From: Caryophanales bacterium UBA7278
GTDB taxonomy: Bacteria; Bacillota_I; Bacilli_A; RFN20; CAG-826
NCBI GenBank assembly: GCA_002472275.1
Contig: DKRQ01000002.1
Coordinates: forward strand, 20,669 to 58,430
Reading direction: 5' to 3'
DNA length: 37,762 bases
This document shows, one piece after another, positions 30,200-37,761 of this stretch (within the stretch, counting starts at the first letter, position 1; each line of letters opens with the position of its first letter). The position numbers and the translations under genes were made by a program. The notes beneath the pieces are model-generated. The model ran no database searches. It was not told the origin of the DNA and was given only the letters and a program-made list of their open reading frames with translations.

Positions 30200-31500
30200 T
30201 TGGCGATGTATTCGTGGACGACGGTGTGGGCGGGGACTTTCTCCTTGCAGACGATGAAGGAATCCGAGATCTCCTTATAGACCTCCTCGACATCGGTCTT
30301 GTTCGTGTGGGCGTAGGCCAAAACCTCGCCTTCCTTGACCTTGTCCCCCACCTTCTTGCAGAGGATGATGCCGGCCGCCATGTCGATGGTGTCGGTCATC
30401 TTAGCGCGTCCTGCGCCGAGTTTCATGGCCGCGACGCCGATGCCGAAGGAATCGATCCTCTCGACATAGCCGCCTTTTTTGGCCCTGATTTCCTCGATGT
30501 GGGAGGCGAGAGGGAACTTGGAGGGATCGCGGATATAGGAGACGTCCCCTCCCTGCGCCTCGAACAAAGCGCAAAGCTTCTCGAAGCCCGAACGGTCGTC
30601 GATGGCCTTAAGGATGATCTTCTCGCCCTCTTCGACGGAGGAAGCGACCTTGGCTTGGCTTAGCATGATGCCGCCGGCCCTTTTGACGAGTTCGACGAGG
30701 TCCTCGGGACCTTCACCCTTGAGGGTGGCGATGGCTTCCTTTACTTCGAGGGAGTTGCCGACGGCCCTGCCCAAGGGCTCGTCCATATCGGTCAAGATGG
30801 CGCGCGTGTCGCGATGGAGCGAATCGCCGATCTCAACCATGGTTTTGGCAAGTTCGCGGGCCGAATCGATGTTCTTCATGAAGGCGCCCGAACCGAATTT
30901 GACGTCGAGCAAAATGGCGTCGCTTCCCGAGGCGAGTTTCTTGGACATGATGGAGGAGGCGATAAGCGGGATCGATTCGACGGTTCCCGTGACGTCGCGG
31001 AGGGCGTAGAGCTTCTTGTCGGCGGGGTCGATCTTGGCGGTTTGGCCGATGATCGAGATGCCGATGCGGTTGACCTGGTCGACGAATTCCTTCTCGCTTA
31101 GTCCGATCCTCATCCCGGGGACGGATTCCATCTTGTCGAGGGTGCCGCCGGTATGGCCTAGCCCCCTGCCGCTCATCTTGGCGAGCTTGGCTCCGCAAGC
31201 GGAGACGAGGGGTCCTAGGACGAGCGAGGTCTTGTCGCCGACGCCGCCGGTGGAATGCTTATCCACCTTGATGCCTTTGATCGCGGATAGGTCGATCGTG
31301 TCGCCCGAATGCATCATCGCATCGGTGAGATAGGCGATTTCGTCCTTGTTCATGCCACGGAAAAGGATGGCCATGGCGAGGGCGGCGGCTTGGTAATCGG
31401 GGATCTCATCGGCCGTGTATCCTTTGACGAAGAAGTCGATTTCCTCCTTCGTTAGCGCGCGGCCGTCGCGCTTAGCTTCGATTATGTCTACGGTTCTCAT
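30196..31500 (-). CDS. pdp: Pyrimidine-nucleoside (thymidine) phosphorylase
   Basis: Cleaves uridine, deoxyuridine or thymidine with phosphate in nucleoside salvage. 434 residues, the family length. The phosphorylase signature KVDKHSTGGVGDKTS and AKMSGRGLGHTGGTLDK are near 80-120; the C-terminal domain ends with HTVVHEYIAK. The start at 31500 (MRTVDII) corresponds to the N-terminus I recall for Bacillus Pdp. It has no Shine-Dalgarno, and a TATGAT box lies exactly 6 bases before it. First gene of pdp-dtd-mnmA, linked by ATGA overlaps. Whether it is Pdp or the thymidine-specific DeoA type is not certain. Confidence 0.94.
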   Translation of the reverse strand: MRTVDIIEAKRDGRALTKEEIDFFVKGYTADEIPDYQAAALAMAILFRGMNKDEIAYLTDAMMHSGDTIDLSAIKGIKVDKHSTGGVGDKTSLVLGPLVSACGAKLAKMSGRGLGHTGGTLDKMESVPGMRIGLSEKEFVDQVNRIGISIIGQTAKIDPADKKLYALRDVTGTVESIPLIASSIMSKKLASGSDAILLDVKFGSGAFMKNIDSARELAKTMVEIGDSLHRDTRAILTDMDEPLGRAVGNSLEVKEAIATLKGEGPEDLVELVKRAGGIMLSQAKVASSVEEGEKIILKAIDDRSGFEKLCALFEAQGGDVSYIRDPSKFPLASHIEEIRAKKGGYVERIDSFGIGVAAMKLGAGRAKMTDTIDMAAGIILCKKVGDKVKEGEVLAYAHTNKTDVEEVYKEISDSFIVCKEKVPAHTVVHEYIAK

Positions 31501-31506
31501 GGGAAA

Positions 31507-31535
31507 ATCATACCCTTCCGTAGGAAAAATTGACA
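31507..31535 (-). promoter_or_regulatory. Promoter predicting a leaderless pdp mRNA
   Basis: TATGAT (31507-31512) on the minus strand is 6 bases from the ATG at 31500. The -35 position at 17-base spacing (31530-31535) is poor on this strand and coincides exactly with the -35 box of the opposite promoter. Confidence 0.55.
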
Positions 31536-31558
31536 TCCTTTCCTTCTTTCCCTAAGAT
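31530..31558 (+). promoter_or_regulatory. Strong promoter predicting a leaderless methyltransferase mRNA
   Basis: Consensus TTGACA (31530-31535), a 17-base spacer and TAAGAT (31553-31558), then 6 bases to the ATG at 31565. The start of transcription is predicted on the A of ATG. Confidence 0.8.
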
Positions 31559-31564
31559 GACCCC

Positions 31565-32860
31565 ATGGATTTCAGAGAGCATCTTCTCGCCCATTTCCCC
31601 GAAAAGGAGGTCGATGACCTGCTTCTTGCCTTGGAAAAGGAAGAAAGCGTCCACGCTTTGCTCCTTAACCCCGAGAAAATGGAGGAGGACACGCTCCTTT
31701 CCCTTTATCCCCATTTGCGGAAACATTCTTTCATCCCCCACGCCTTCCTCTACGACAAGAAGGAGTACGACCTAGGCAAATCCCTGCCCTTCGACCTAGG
31801 GGCTTTCTACATCATGGACCCCTCCTCGATGGCGGTTGCTCATTATCTAGACCCAAAACCCGGCATGAGGGTATGCGACATCGCCGCGGCCCCAGGTGGG
31901 AAATCGATCCACTGCTCCATCTTAATGGAGAACTTAGGGGCGATCCTTTCCAATGACATCTCCTATCCTAGGGCGAAGGAGCTCTCCGGCAACGTCGAAA
32001 GGATGGGCAGGCGCAACATCGTCGTCACCTCGGGCGACTTAGCCTTAAGCCAAAGCCATTACAAAAACTATTTTGACGCGGTCATTTTGGATGCGCCTTG
32101 CTCCGGCTCGGCCATGTTTAGGAAAAACAGCGAGGCCAAGGCGGATTGGTCGATTGAGAAGGTGAAGAGGCTTTCCGCCTTGCAAAAAGAGCTCATCGAG
32201 ACGGCCTATTCGATCCTTTCCCCCGGGGGAAGGCTCCTCTATTCGACCTGCTCCTTCTCCTATGAGGAAGATGAGGAAGTCGTCTTGGATTTGCTAAGCA
32301 ACCACCCTGAGGCGAAGCTCATCCCAATCCGCCATCCTAGTTTCTACTCTCATCCCGATTTAGAAGGCGCCGCGCACCTATTCCCCTCGCGTTACGAAGG
32401 GGAGGGACAATTCCTTTGCCTGCTCGAAAAGCCGGGGATCAAAGAAGCCAAAAGGGAAAGGAAGGAAGAGCCTAAGCCGAAGGCAAAAGCCCTTTTGGGG
32501 CCCTATTACGACCCTTCCTGCGACTTTTTGGAGAAGGACGGGGAGTTTTACTCTCTCCCCCTGCAAATTCCCGTTAAGGGCCTTTCTTTGCTCCGATATG
32601 GCCTTCATCTAGGCTCGGACAAGGAACCCTTCATGCCTTCTTTTGCCTACGCCCGTGCCCAAAAAGAAGGAATCGAGCTGACCAAAGAGCAGGCCCTTGC
32701 CTATCTTAGGGGCGAGGAAATCCCCCTCGATAAAGAAAAAGGCGCCTACCCGGTTTTCTACCATGGGCTCGCGCTAGGGATGGTCAAGGTATCGGGGGGA
32801 AGAGGCAAGAACCACTACCCCAAAGGACTAAGAAGGGATTATTCGGACGCTTCCTTATAG
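31565..32860 (+). CDS. rRNA cytosine-C5 methyltransferase, RsmF/NOL1-NOP2-Sun family
   Basis: S-adenosylmethionine-dependent methylation of an rRNA cytosine C5. 431 residues. An N-terminal RNA-binding region (1-90) precedes the Rossmann methyltransferase domain with AAAPGGKS (107-114), DAPCSGS with Cys179 and YSTCS with Cys229, the two family cysteines. A C-terminal RsmF-type extension (about 300-431) ends in a PUA-like region (YHGLALGMVKVSGGRGKNHYPKGLRRDY). This C-terminal layout favours RsmF over RsmB. The target nucleotide is not proven. There is no Shine-Dalgarno. The 3' end overlaps the convergent membrane-protein gene by 22 bases. Confidence 0.92.
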   Translation: MDFREHLLAHFPEKEVDDLLLALEKEESVHALLLNPEKMEEDTLLSLYPHLRKHSFIPHAFLYDKKEYDLGKSLPFDLGAFYIMDPSSMAVAHYLDPKPGMRVCDIAAAPGGKSIHCSILMENLGAILSNDISYPRAKELSGNVERMGRRNIVVTSGDLALSQSHYKNYFDAVILDAPCSGSAMFRKNSEAKADWSIEKVKRLSALQKELIETAYSILSPGGRLLYSTCSFSYEEDEEVVLDLLSNHPEAKLIPIRHPSFYSHPDLEGAAHLFPSRYEGEGQFLCLLEKPGIKEAKRERKEEPKPKAKALLGPYYDPSCDFLEKDGEFYSLPLQIPVKGLSLLRYGLHLGSDKEPFMPSFAYARAQKEGIELTKEQALAYLRGEEIPLDKEKGAYPVFYHGLALGMVKVSGGRGKNHYPKGLRRDYSDASL

Positions 32861-33264
32861 GAAAGGACGCCCATCACCGCGATCACGATGAGGCAAACCC
32901 CGATGAGGGCGAGGCAGATGAAGAACTCGACCTCACGCAAAACGATGACGATCGGCAGGCTCTCGGCGATTAGTAGACCGCCCGAAACGATGCCAACCAC
33001 GCAGGAGGCGAAATTGAACCTCCTTTTTTGTTCCTCCGAATATAGAAGCGCGGCCATCCCGTAGCCCGCCATCATAACGGAGACGATGCCATAGGCAAGG
33101 CACCAGGGAAGATAGTAGGAAAGGGCGTCCCCTCCTTGGGGGAATGCCTTCTGCAAAGGGAAGAACATGGCGGCGAAAGAAATGAGCCCGGCGATGATCA
33201 TCGCCGTGCCGACGGTCTTGACGAGGGAGCCCCCGCCCGGTTTCCTTTGCCTCATGCCTCTCAT
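32839..33264 (-). CDS. Small membrane protein, four predicted helices
   Basis: 141 residues. A short basic N-terminus (RQRK) is followed by hydrophobic segments at about 15-35, 47-70, 80-103 and 110-132. No family recognised. The ATG at 33264 overlaps the upstream acyltransferase stop as ATGA, which favours it over an in-frame GTG 42 bases upstream. It ends inside the tail of the convergent methyltransferase gene. Co-translated with the acyltransferase, so a membrane-lipid context is possible but unproven. Confidence 0.72.
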   Translation of the reverse strand: MRGMRQRKPGGGSLVKTVGTAMIIAGLISFAAMFFPLQKAFPQGGDALSYYLPWCLAYGIVSVMMAGYGMAALLYSEEQKRRFNFASCVVGIVSGGLLIAESLPIVIVLREVEFFICLALIGVCLIVIAVMGVLSYKEASE

Positions 33265-34085
33265 ATGGAAGCAAGTATAGAGCAAAGGCCCTCGCGCCTC
33301 CACCACTTATCGGCTTTATGGCGGTTTTTGCCTTGCTCAAGGTATTCTTTGTCGATTTGGCGCATCTTACGCACCTTGGCGATGAGTTCCTTCTCGACCT
33401 CGCCCATGAAGGGGACGGTGTCCTTGTCCTCAATGGATGGGGTCATGGTCAAAAAGGAGAACTGAACGGGGTAGGAACGCCAATTGGATTTGCCCTCCAG
33501 GGTCCTCTCCGAGCCGAAATGGGCCAAGGTGAGGATCGGGAGCTTGGTCATCGTGGCGAGTTTTAGGGAACCCGGGTGGGTGGGAAGGAGATCGACGCTG
33601 TCGCTATGGCGGTTCCTGGTGCCTTCGGGGAAGATCACGTAGGAGCAGCCGGTTTCTGGCATCCTCTTGGCGAGGCGCCTGAATTCGCGGAGAGTGGAAA
33701 GGGGGTCTTTCCTATCGATGTAGACCCCGTCGATCGCGGTGATGATGCGCCCGACGAAGGGTTTCTTCTTGTTCTCTTTCTTGGCGATGAAGGAAATCGG
33801 CTTTTGCGAAAGCACGATGAGCATCAAAGGCTCGAAGATGCCAAGGTGATTGGCGACGACGATCTTCTGCTTGCCATCGTTAAGCTTCTCTACCCCTTCA
33901 AGGGTAAGGGAGAGCCTAAGGTGGCGCAGGATTTTGAACAAAAGCTTCCTGACCCTTCTATAACGGAGTTCCAGGGGGTATTTCTCGGGATGGTTGGAAT
34001 AGCGGACCATCCAGGCGAAATACGCGAAAAGGATGGCGGGCCCAACGATCAGGGCGAGACGAAGCCATTTCAAAACCTTTGCCAT
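33261..34085 (-). CDS. plsC: PlsC-like 1-acyl-sn-glycerol-3-phosphate acyltransferase
   Basis: Membrane-associated acyltransferase of the PlsC (LPLAT) family, expected to acylate lysophosphatidate in phospholipid synthesis. 274 residues. An N-terminal hydrophobic anchor (about 5-27); block I ANHLGIFEP with His80 and Glu85, giving H-x4-E instead of the usual H-x4-D; block III FPEGTRNR (152-159); a basic C-terminal tail. Start choice: a GTG 15 bases upstream is in frame but lies against the -10 box; the ATG at 34085 is exactly 6 bases after TATGCT and has no Shine-Dalgarno. Confidence 0.88.
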   Translation of the reverse strand: MAKVLKWLRLALIVGPAILFAYFAWMVRYSNHPEKYPLELRYRRVRKLLFKILRHLRLSLTLEGVEKLNDGKQKIVVANHLGIFEPLMLIVLSQKPISFIAKKENKKKPFVGRIITAIDGVYIDRKDPLSTLREFRRLAKRMPETGCSYVIFPEGTRNRHSDSVDLLPTHPGSLKLATMTKLPILTLAHFGSERTLEGKSNWRSYPVQFSFLTMTPSIEDKDTVPFMGEVEKELIAKVRKMRQIDKEYLEQGKNRHKADKWWRREGLCSILASI

Positions 34086-34091
34086 GCAAAA

Positions 34092-34097
34092 AGCATA
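34092..34097 (-). promoter_or_regulatory. -10 box 6 bases from the plsC start
   Basis: TATGCT on the minus strand with a 6-base gap to ATG. At 17 bases the -35 candidate is TTCCTA (3/6). A leaderless start is predicted. Confidence 0.5.
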
Positions 34098-34099
34098 CA

Positions 34100-34118
34100 C
34101 CTAGTTTTGAATACTAGG
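34100..34118 (-). promoter_or_regulatory. Inverted repeat in the plsC promoter
   Basis: CCTAGT-N7-ACTAGG, a perfect 6-bp dyad lying between the predicted -35 and -10 boxes. It could be an operator or the stem of a weak terminator of the upstream gene; no U-tract follows directly. Confidence 0.45.
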
Positions 34119-34130
34119 AAGGGAAATCCC

Positions 34131-34433
34131 CTACTTTTCGGCTTTTTGCTTTTTCTTGGGGCTTGGGAAGGAGAGGAATTCGTCGAACTCATGGATCAAG
34201 GCGAGCCCGAGTTCCTCGTCGAAGTCAAGGCGGCCCTTAAGGAAGACGTAGGCCCCCTGCTCCGCCGCCATGAAATAGCTGCCGGGGCCGCATGGGGCGA
34301 TGACGGGGATCTCGAAGGACTTGGTTTTGCCAGCCAGGCTAGGGATCGTCGATTCGTAATTGAGGTAACGGACGTTGGAACGGGTGTCGTGAGGGCGGCC
34401 CAAAACGCCGGTGATGGAAACGCTTGAAAGCAT
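34131..34433 (-). CDS. Small OB-fold-like protein, possibly SSB-related
   Basis: 100 residues. The N-terminal VSITGVLGRPHDTR and the later AYVFLKGRLDFDEELGLALIHEFDEFLSF resemble the beta-1/beta-2 and beta-4/beta-5 pattern of single-stranded-DNA-binding proteins ('V.L.GRL..DP...' and 'V.G.L....'). A basic tail (PSPKKKQKAEK) replaces the usual acidic SSB tip. AAGGAG stands 9 bases before the ATG at 34433. It lies 60 bases after the pullulanase gene in the same direction. Assignment is tentative; it may be an uncharacterised SSB paralogue. Confidence 0.5.
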   Translation of the reverse strand: MLSSVSITGVLGRPHDTRSNVRYLNYESTIPSLAGKTKSFEIPVIAPCGPGSYFMAAEQGAYVFLKGRLDFDEELGLALIHEFDEFLSFPSPKKKQKAEK

Positions 34434-34493
34434 CGGAAAAAACTCCTTGTTTAATGTGCGGCGCAATAAGTTCCCTTTGGGAAGGCTTCTTCA

Positions 34494-36587
34494 CTAAGCC
34501 TTCAAAACGACGAAGCTACGGGGCGGGATCTCCCTGATGCTTCCTGGCCCTTTATCATGGATGAAAGAGCTGAGTACGACTTCCTTCGGGGCGTCCTCGG
34601 GAAGGGTCAACGTTTCGTAGGTCGGGTTCAGGATGACCTCGAATTGCTTATAGGGGGCGATGAGGTTACGGTCGATGTATTTGACCCTGATCGCGTTGCC
34701 TAGTTCCACCACGTCGACGACGTCGAGGAGGACCCTTGGGTCGAAGAGGTGGAAGAAGCGGTTCTTTCGGCGTAAGGAAATGGCTTCCTTAGCGAATTCG
34801 GCCATTTCGAACCTCTCATCGAGCAGGCGGTAGGAGAATTTGTTGTACCCGTCGCCTTTATTGTAGGTGTTTTCGTCCCCCCACTTGGACTGGCCGATTT
34901 CCTGGCCCATGTGGATGAGGGGGATGCCAAAGGAGCAAAGGACGCCCGCGGTGGCCAATTGGACGAGTTTCAACCTCTCCTGCTCGGGGAGGTCGGGCCT
35001 CCTTTGGGCGAGGATGTCGAAGAAGGTGCCGTTATCGTGGCATTCGACATAGTTGATGGTCTGCCTGGCGTCGAGGAACCTCTTGGAGCCCTCGAAGTCG
35101 AGGCAGGAACCTAGATAGGCGTTTTTGAAGGGGTTCTTAGCCCCGATGTCCTCGCTAAAATAGGCTTTGCCGGTTTCGCGGTAGAAATCGTTGAAGAAGG
35201 CGTATTCCGGCATGAGGGAATAGTTGCCCATGTGGCCTAGAGGCGTCTTCACCTCGCCGCCCATGTTCCATCCTTCGCCATAGAGAAGGAAGGATTTGTC
35301 GTGGGAACGGGCCATCCTTTGAATCTGCTGGAGGGTTTCGATGTCGATGATGCCCATCAAATCGAACCTGAAGCCGTCGATGCCGTATTCCTCGATCCAA
35401 TGACGGCACGCGTCGACGATCATCTTGCGGACCATCGGCCTCTCGGAGGCCAAGTCGTTTCCGCAACCCGAGGTGGAGGCCATCTTGCCGTTATTCCTCT
35501 TACGGAAATAGAAATTGGGGACGACCTTCTCGAAGACGGATTTCTCGTATTCGAAGACGTGGTTGAAGACGACGTCCATGACGACGCGGATGCCCTCCTC
35601 GTGGAAGGCTTGGACCATCCTCTTGCAGTCTTTGATGCGGGAGAGGGGGTCTTCTAGGTCCGAGGCATAGGAGCCTTCGGGCACGAAATATTGGGCTGGA
35701 TCATAGCCCCAGTTGTATTTGGTGGAGGGATCGGTCTCGTCGACCGTGATGTAGTCGTAGATCGGAAGCAACTGGATGTGGGTGAATCCAAGGCCTTTCA
35801 GGTAATCGAATCCAGCGGGATGGCCCTTTTCGGTCTTCCTCCCCTTCTCGATCATGCCGAGGAAACGGCCTTTATGGACGATGTCGGTCGAGGGGTCGAT
35901 CGTCATGTCGCGGACATGGGCTTCGTAGATGACCGCGTCCGTCGGGGATTGCATGACGGGCAGATGGTCGCGTTTGAAGTCCGTTTTCAGCTTGTCAAAA
36001 TTGACGACCACGGATTCCTCGCCGTTTTGGGTGGAGCCCTTCGCATAGGGGTCGGTCGCCTTGCGGGCGGTTTCGGAATTGGTGATCCAATAATGGTAGA
36101 TCCAGCCCTCGAGGTCCCCTCCTATCTCAAGGCGGAAGACGCCGGTAGGCTCCCTCTTCATGTCGAGGATCCTCCACGGGCTCTGCGTGTCCTTGCGGAA
36201 GACGAGCACCACTTTCGAGGCCAAGGGCGCCCAAAGGTTGAAACAGGTGGATTCCTTCGAGTAGATGGCGCCCAAATCGTTGCCGCCATAGAAGTATTTG
36301 CGGTCGAAATCGGGGAAGGTGGTCGCCTCGTCGACGTTAAGCGGGAGCGCCCCGTATTGGGGCATGACGAGGAAGTAGGAATGGCCGAGCTCAAGCTCTT
36401 TGGGGAGCCTGAAGTCGGCGATTGCGATGTTGGGCATGGTGCTAAGCTTCGTCGGGGCCATCTTCTTTCCGGGGACGCCGTCGGTTACGAGCTGGGGCTC
36501 GATCCTCTCCCAAGGGAGCGAGGAAAAAACGACGAGACGGATAAGATCGGGCGCGACGAGTTTGGCGCTGACGTAGGTATCTTTCAT
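34494..36587 (-). CDS. pulA: Type I pullulanase (debranching enzyme)
   Basis: Hydrolyses alpha-1,6 branches in pullulan, glycogen or limit dextrins. 697 residues. An N-terminal beta domain and CBM48-like region (about 100-180, STCFNLWAPLASKVVLVF) precede a GH13 catalytic barrel. The type I signature YNWGYDP is at 291-297, VMDVVFNHV at 336-344, the nucleophile Asp409 in GFRFD, the acid/base Glu438 in YGEGW and the third acid Asp518 in HDN. A C-terminal beta domain ends the protein. No signal peptide, so the enzyme is probably cytoplasmic and acts on stored glycogen or imported dextrins. The ATG at 36587 follows a strong promoter but has no Shine-Dalgarno. Confidence 0.95.
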   Translation of the reverse strand: MKDTYVSAKLVAPDLIRLVVFSSLPWERIEPQLVTDGVPGKKMAPTKLSTMPNIAIADFRLPKELELGHSYFLVMPQYGALPLNVDEATTFPDFDRKYFYGGNDLGAIYSKESTCFNLWAPLASKVVLVFRKDTQSPWRILDMKREPTGVFRLEIGGDLEGWIYHYWITNSETARKATDPYAKGSTQNGEESVVVNFDKLKTDFKRDHLPVMQSPTDAVIYEAHVRDMTIDPSTDIVHKGRFLGMIEKGRKTEKGHPAGFDYLKGLGFTHIQLLPIYDYITVDETDPSTKYNWGYDPAQYFVPEGSYASDLEDPLSRIKDCKRMVQAFHEEGIRVVMDVVFNHVFEYEKSVFEKVVPNFYFRKRNNGKMASTSGCGNDLASERPMVRKMIVDACRHWIEEYGIDGFRFDLMGIIDIETLQQIQRMARSHDKSFLLYGEGWNMGGEVKTPLGHMGNYSLMPEYAFFNDFYRETGKAYFSEDIGAKNPFKNAYLGSCLDFEGSKRFLDARQTINYVECHDNGTFFDILAQRRPDLPEQERLKLVQLATAGVLCSFGIPLIHMGQEIGQSKWGDENTYNKGDGYNKFSYRLLDERFEMAEFAKEAISLRRKNRFFHLFDPRVLLDVVDVVELGNAIRVKYIDRNLIAPYKQFEVILNPTYETLTLPEDAPKEVVLSSFIHDKGPGSIREIPPRSFVVLKA

Positions 36588-36603
36588 ATAGCGATGCCCG
36601 ATT

Positions 36604-36632
36604 AATATACCCGCCTTATGGCGCAATATCAA
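36604..36632 (-). promoter_or_regulatory. pulA promoter
   Basis: On the minus strand TTGATA (36627-36632), a 17-base spacer and TATATT (36604-36609). The leader is about 10 bases with no Shine-Dalgarno. Confidence 0.75.
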
Positions 36633-36681
36633 GAAAGCGCATACAACAAAGCAGATTTGAGATTGAACCCGTTAGGCAAAG

Positions 36682-36702
36682 AAAAGGCGGGTAACCCCCG
36701 CC
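36682..36702 (-). terminator. Rho-independent terminator between transposase and pulA
   Basis: GGCGGG-GGTTA-CCCGCC in minus-strand RNA, followed by TTTTCTTTG. Second of two terminators in the gap. Confidence 0.75.
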
Positions 36703-36764
36703 CTAGTATTGCACCTATATTATAGCCCGGTTCGGGGGACCCGCCACCAAAACCGAACGCCGAT

Positions 36765-36811
36765 GAAAAAATAATAATGAGTTAGAAGCACCGTGTGGGG
36801 GCTAAAACTCA
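36765..36811 (-). terminator. Terminator overlapping the transposase stop
   Basis: TGAGTT...AACTCA (36806-36811 with 36778-36783) closes an imperfect hairpin containing an inner CAC/GTG stem, followed by ATTATTATTTTTTC. The stop codon lies at its base. Confidence 0.6.
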
Positions 36812-37761
36812 GCATTGGTCGGGAATACTGCCCTGAATCGGAGGATTTCCTTGCTCTCGAGCATCATTTTCAGCAAGGTTTCCGCCTTCTTCAACGCGTT
36901 CCCGGGGCAGGATAGCTTGAACGAAAGGAGATTAAGGTAATCCTGAATCCTCGACGCGGTCTTCTTCAGCCCGCAATGGAGGCGGAACCAAGCCTCCACG
37001 TTGGAGGACAAGGTGTTGATGGGCCGAAGCTCCTCGCATTGGTTTCCGTGGCCGTATTTGAACACGACCCTCCTCCATTCCCTCGCGCGGCAGTCCTCCG
37101 CGACGAGGTGGTAGGCCCGTTCGCCGTCCGTGACGAGGAGGCATCCCTTCGAGATCCTCCCGGCCCACGTCTTCCTGAGGCGCTTGTCCGAGGACTTGGA
37201 CTTCCCCTGCAAAATCAGGATTCTGGTCCTGCCGGCCTTCCCTATGCCGACGAACCATTGGTTTTTGCCCTTCAGAACGTTCCCCCGGCCGTCCTTCAGC
37301 TTCTTCGACGCTTCGACATCGATGAGCTTGTCGTCGAGGTACACGGTGCCCGAAAGCAGGAGGGAATCCTGGTAGCCGCGAAGGGCGAGGAAGGCCTTAT
37401 CCAGCCAGTAAACCGCCGTTCTCATCGATATCTTCGCGACTTTGCTGGCCTCGTTGATCGATGCGTCGGTGAGGACGTTCACGAGGAACCGGACGAGCGC
37501 TTTGACGGGAAGCTTATGACAGGAAAGCAGGCTTCCGGTCGCGGGGGTGAAGGTCTTCCCGCAGGTCCGGCAGATCCACCTTCTCGCGCCGGATCCGGTA
37601 ACGCCTTTGGATTCGGCTCTGGCCGATCCGCAGTAAGGGCATGCGGGCCTGGGAAGGCCGTTCAGCAACGCGGCGTCCTGCGAGGTGCCCGAATGGTAGA
37701 AGGCGTATTCGTCGTTGTTGGCCGCTACGACGAACCCGTCTACGGAGGCCGGGTCCTTGGG
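36802..37761 (-). CDS. IS1595-like (ISXO2-type) transposase, 5' end beyond the window
   Basis: The frame is open to the right edge, giving 319 visible residues; the start lies outside. An in-frame TTG at 37668 is not a likely start. Near residue 40 is a zinc ribbon (CPYC ... CRTCGKTFT). A helix-turn-helix-like segment (VAKISMRTAVYWLDKAF) and an RNase H-fold DDE core follow, with YLDDKLIDVE, VTDGERAY and SSNVEAWF. The C-terminal RIQDYLNLLSF resembles the 'RYLNEF' ending of IS1595-family transposases. The frame is intact where visible. Terminal inverted repeats and target duplication cannot be checked because the other end is outside the window. Family assignment is moderately sure. Confidence 0.78.
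   Translation of the reverse strand, partial: PKDPASVDGFVVAANNDEYAFYHSGTSQDAALLNGLPRPACPYCGSARAESKGVTGSGARRWICRTCGKTFTPATGSLLSCHKLPVKALVRFLVNVLTDASINEASKVAKISMRTAVYWLDKAFLALRGYQDSLLLSGTVYLDDKLIDVEASKKLKDGRGNVLKGKNQWFVGIGKAGRTRILILQGKSKSSDKRLRKTWAGRISKGCLLVTDGERAYHLVAEDCRAREWRRVVFKYGHGNQCEELRPINTLSSNVEAWFRLHCGLKKTASRIQDYLNLLSFKLSCPGNALKKAETLLKMMLESKEILRFRAVFPTNAEF

Noticed and set aside
34086..34100. GTG start 15 bases upstream of plsC
   Set aside because: It would lie directly against or in the -10 region; the MAKVLKWL start fits the membrane anchor better.
33576..34427. Plus-strand open frame of 283 codons opposite plsC and the OB-like gene
   Set aside because: It spans two recognisable minus-strand genes and their promoter; a composition artefact.
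35691..36605. Plus-strand open frame of 304 codons opposite the pullulanase gene
   Set aside because: It lies entirely antisense to pulA, which has all its catalytic motifs; low-complexity translation and no ribosome-binding site.
36727..36759. Inverted repeat GTTCGG ... CCGAAC near the transposase
   Set aside because: Only 6 bp with a long unequal spacer; not convincing as an IS terminal repeat or attachment site.
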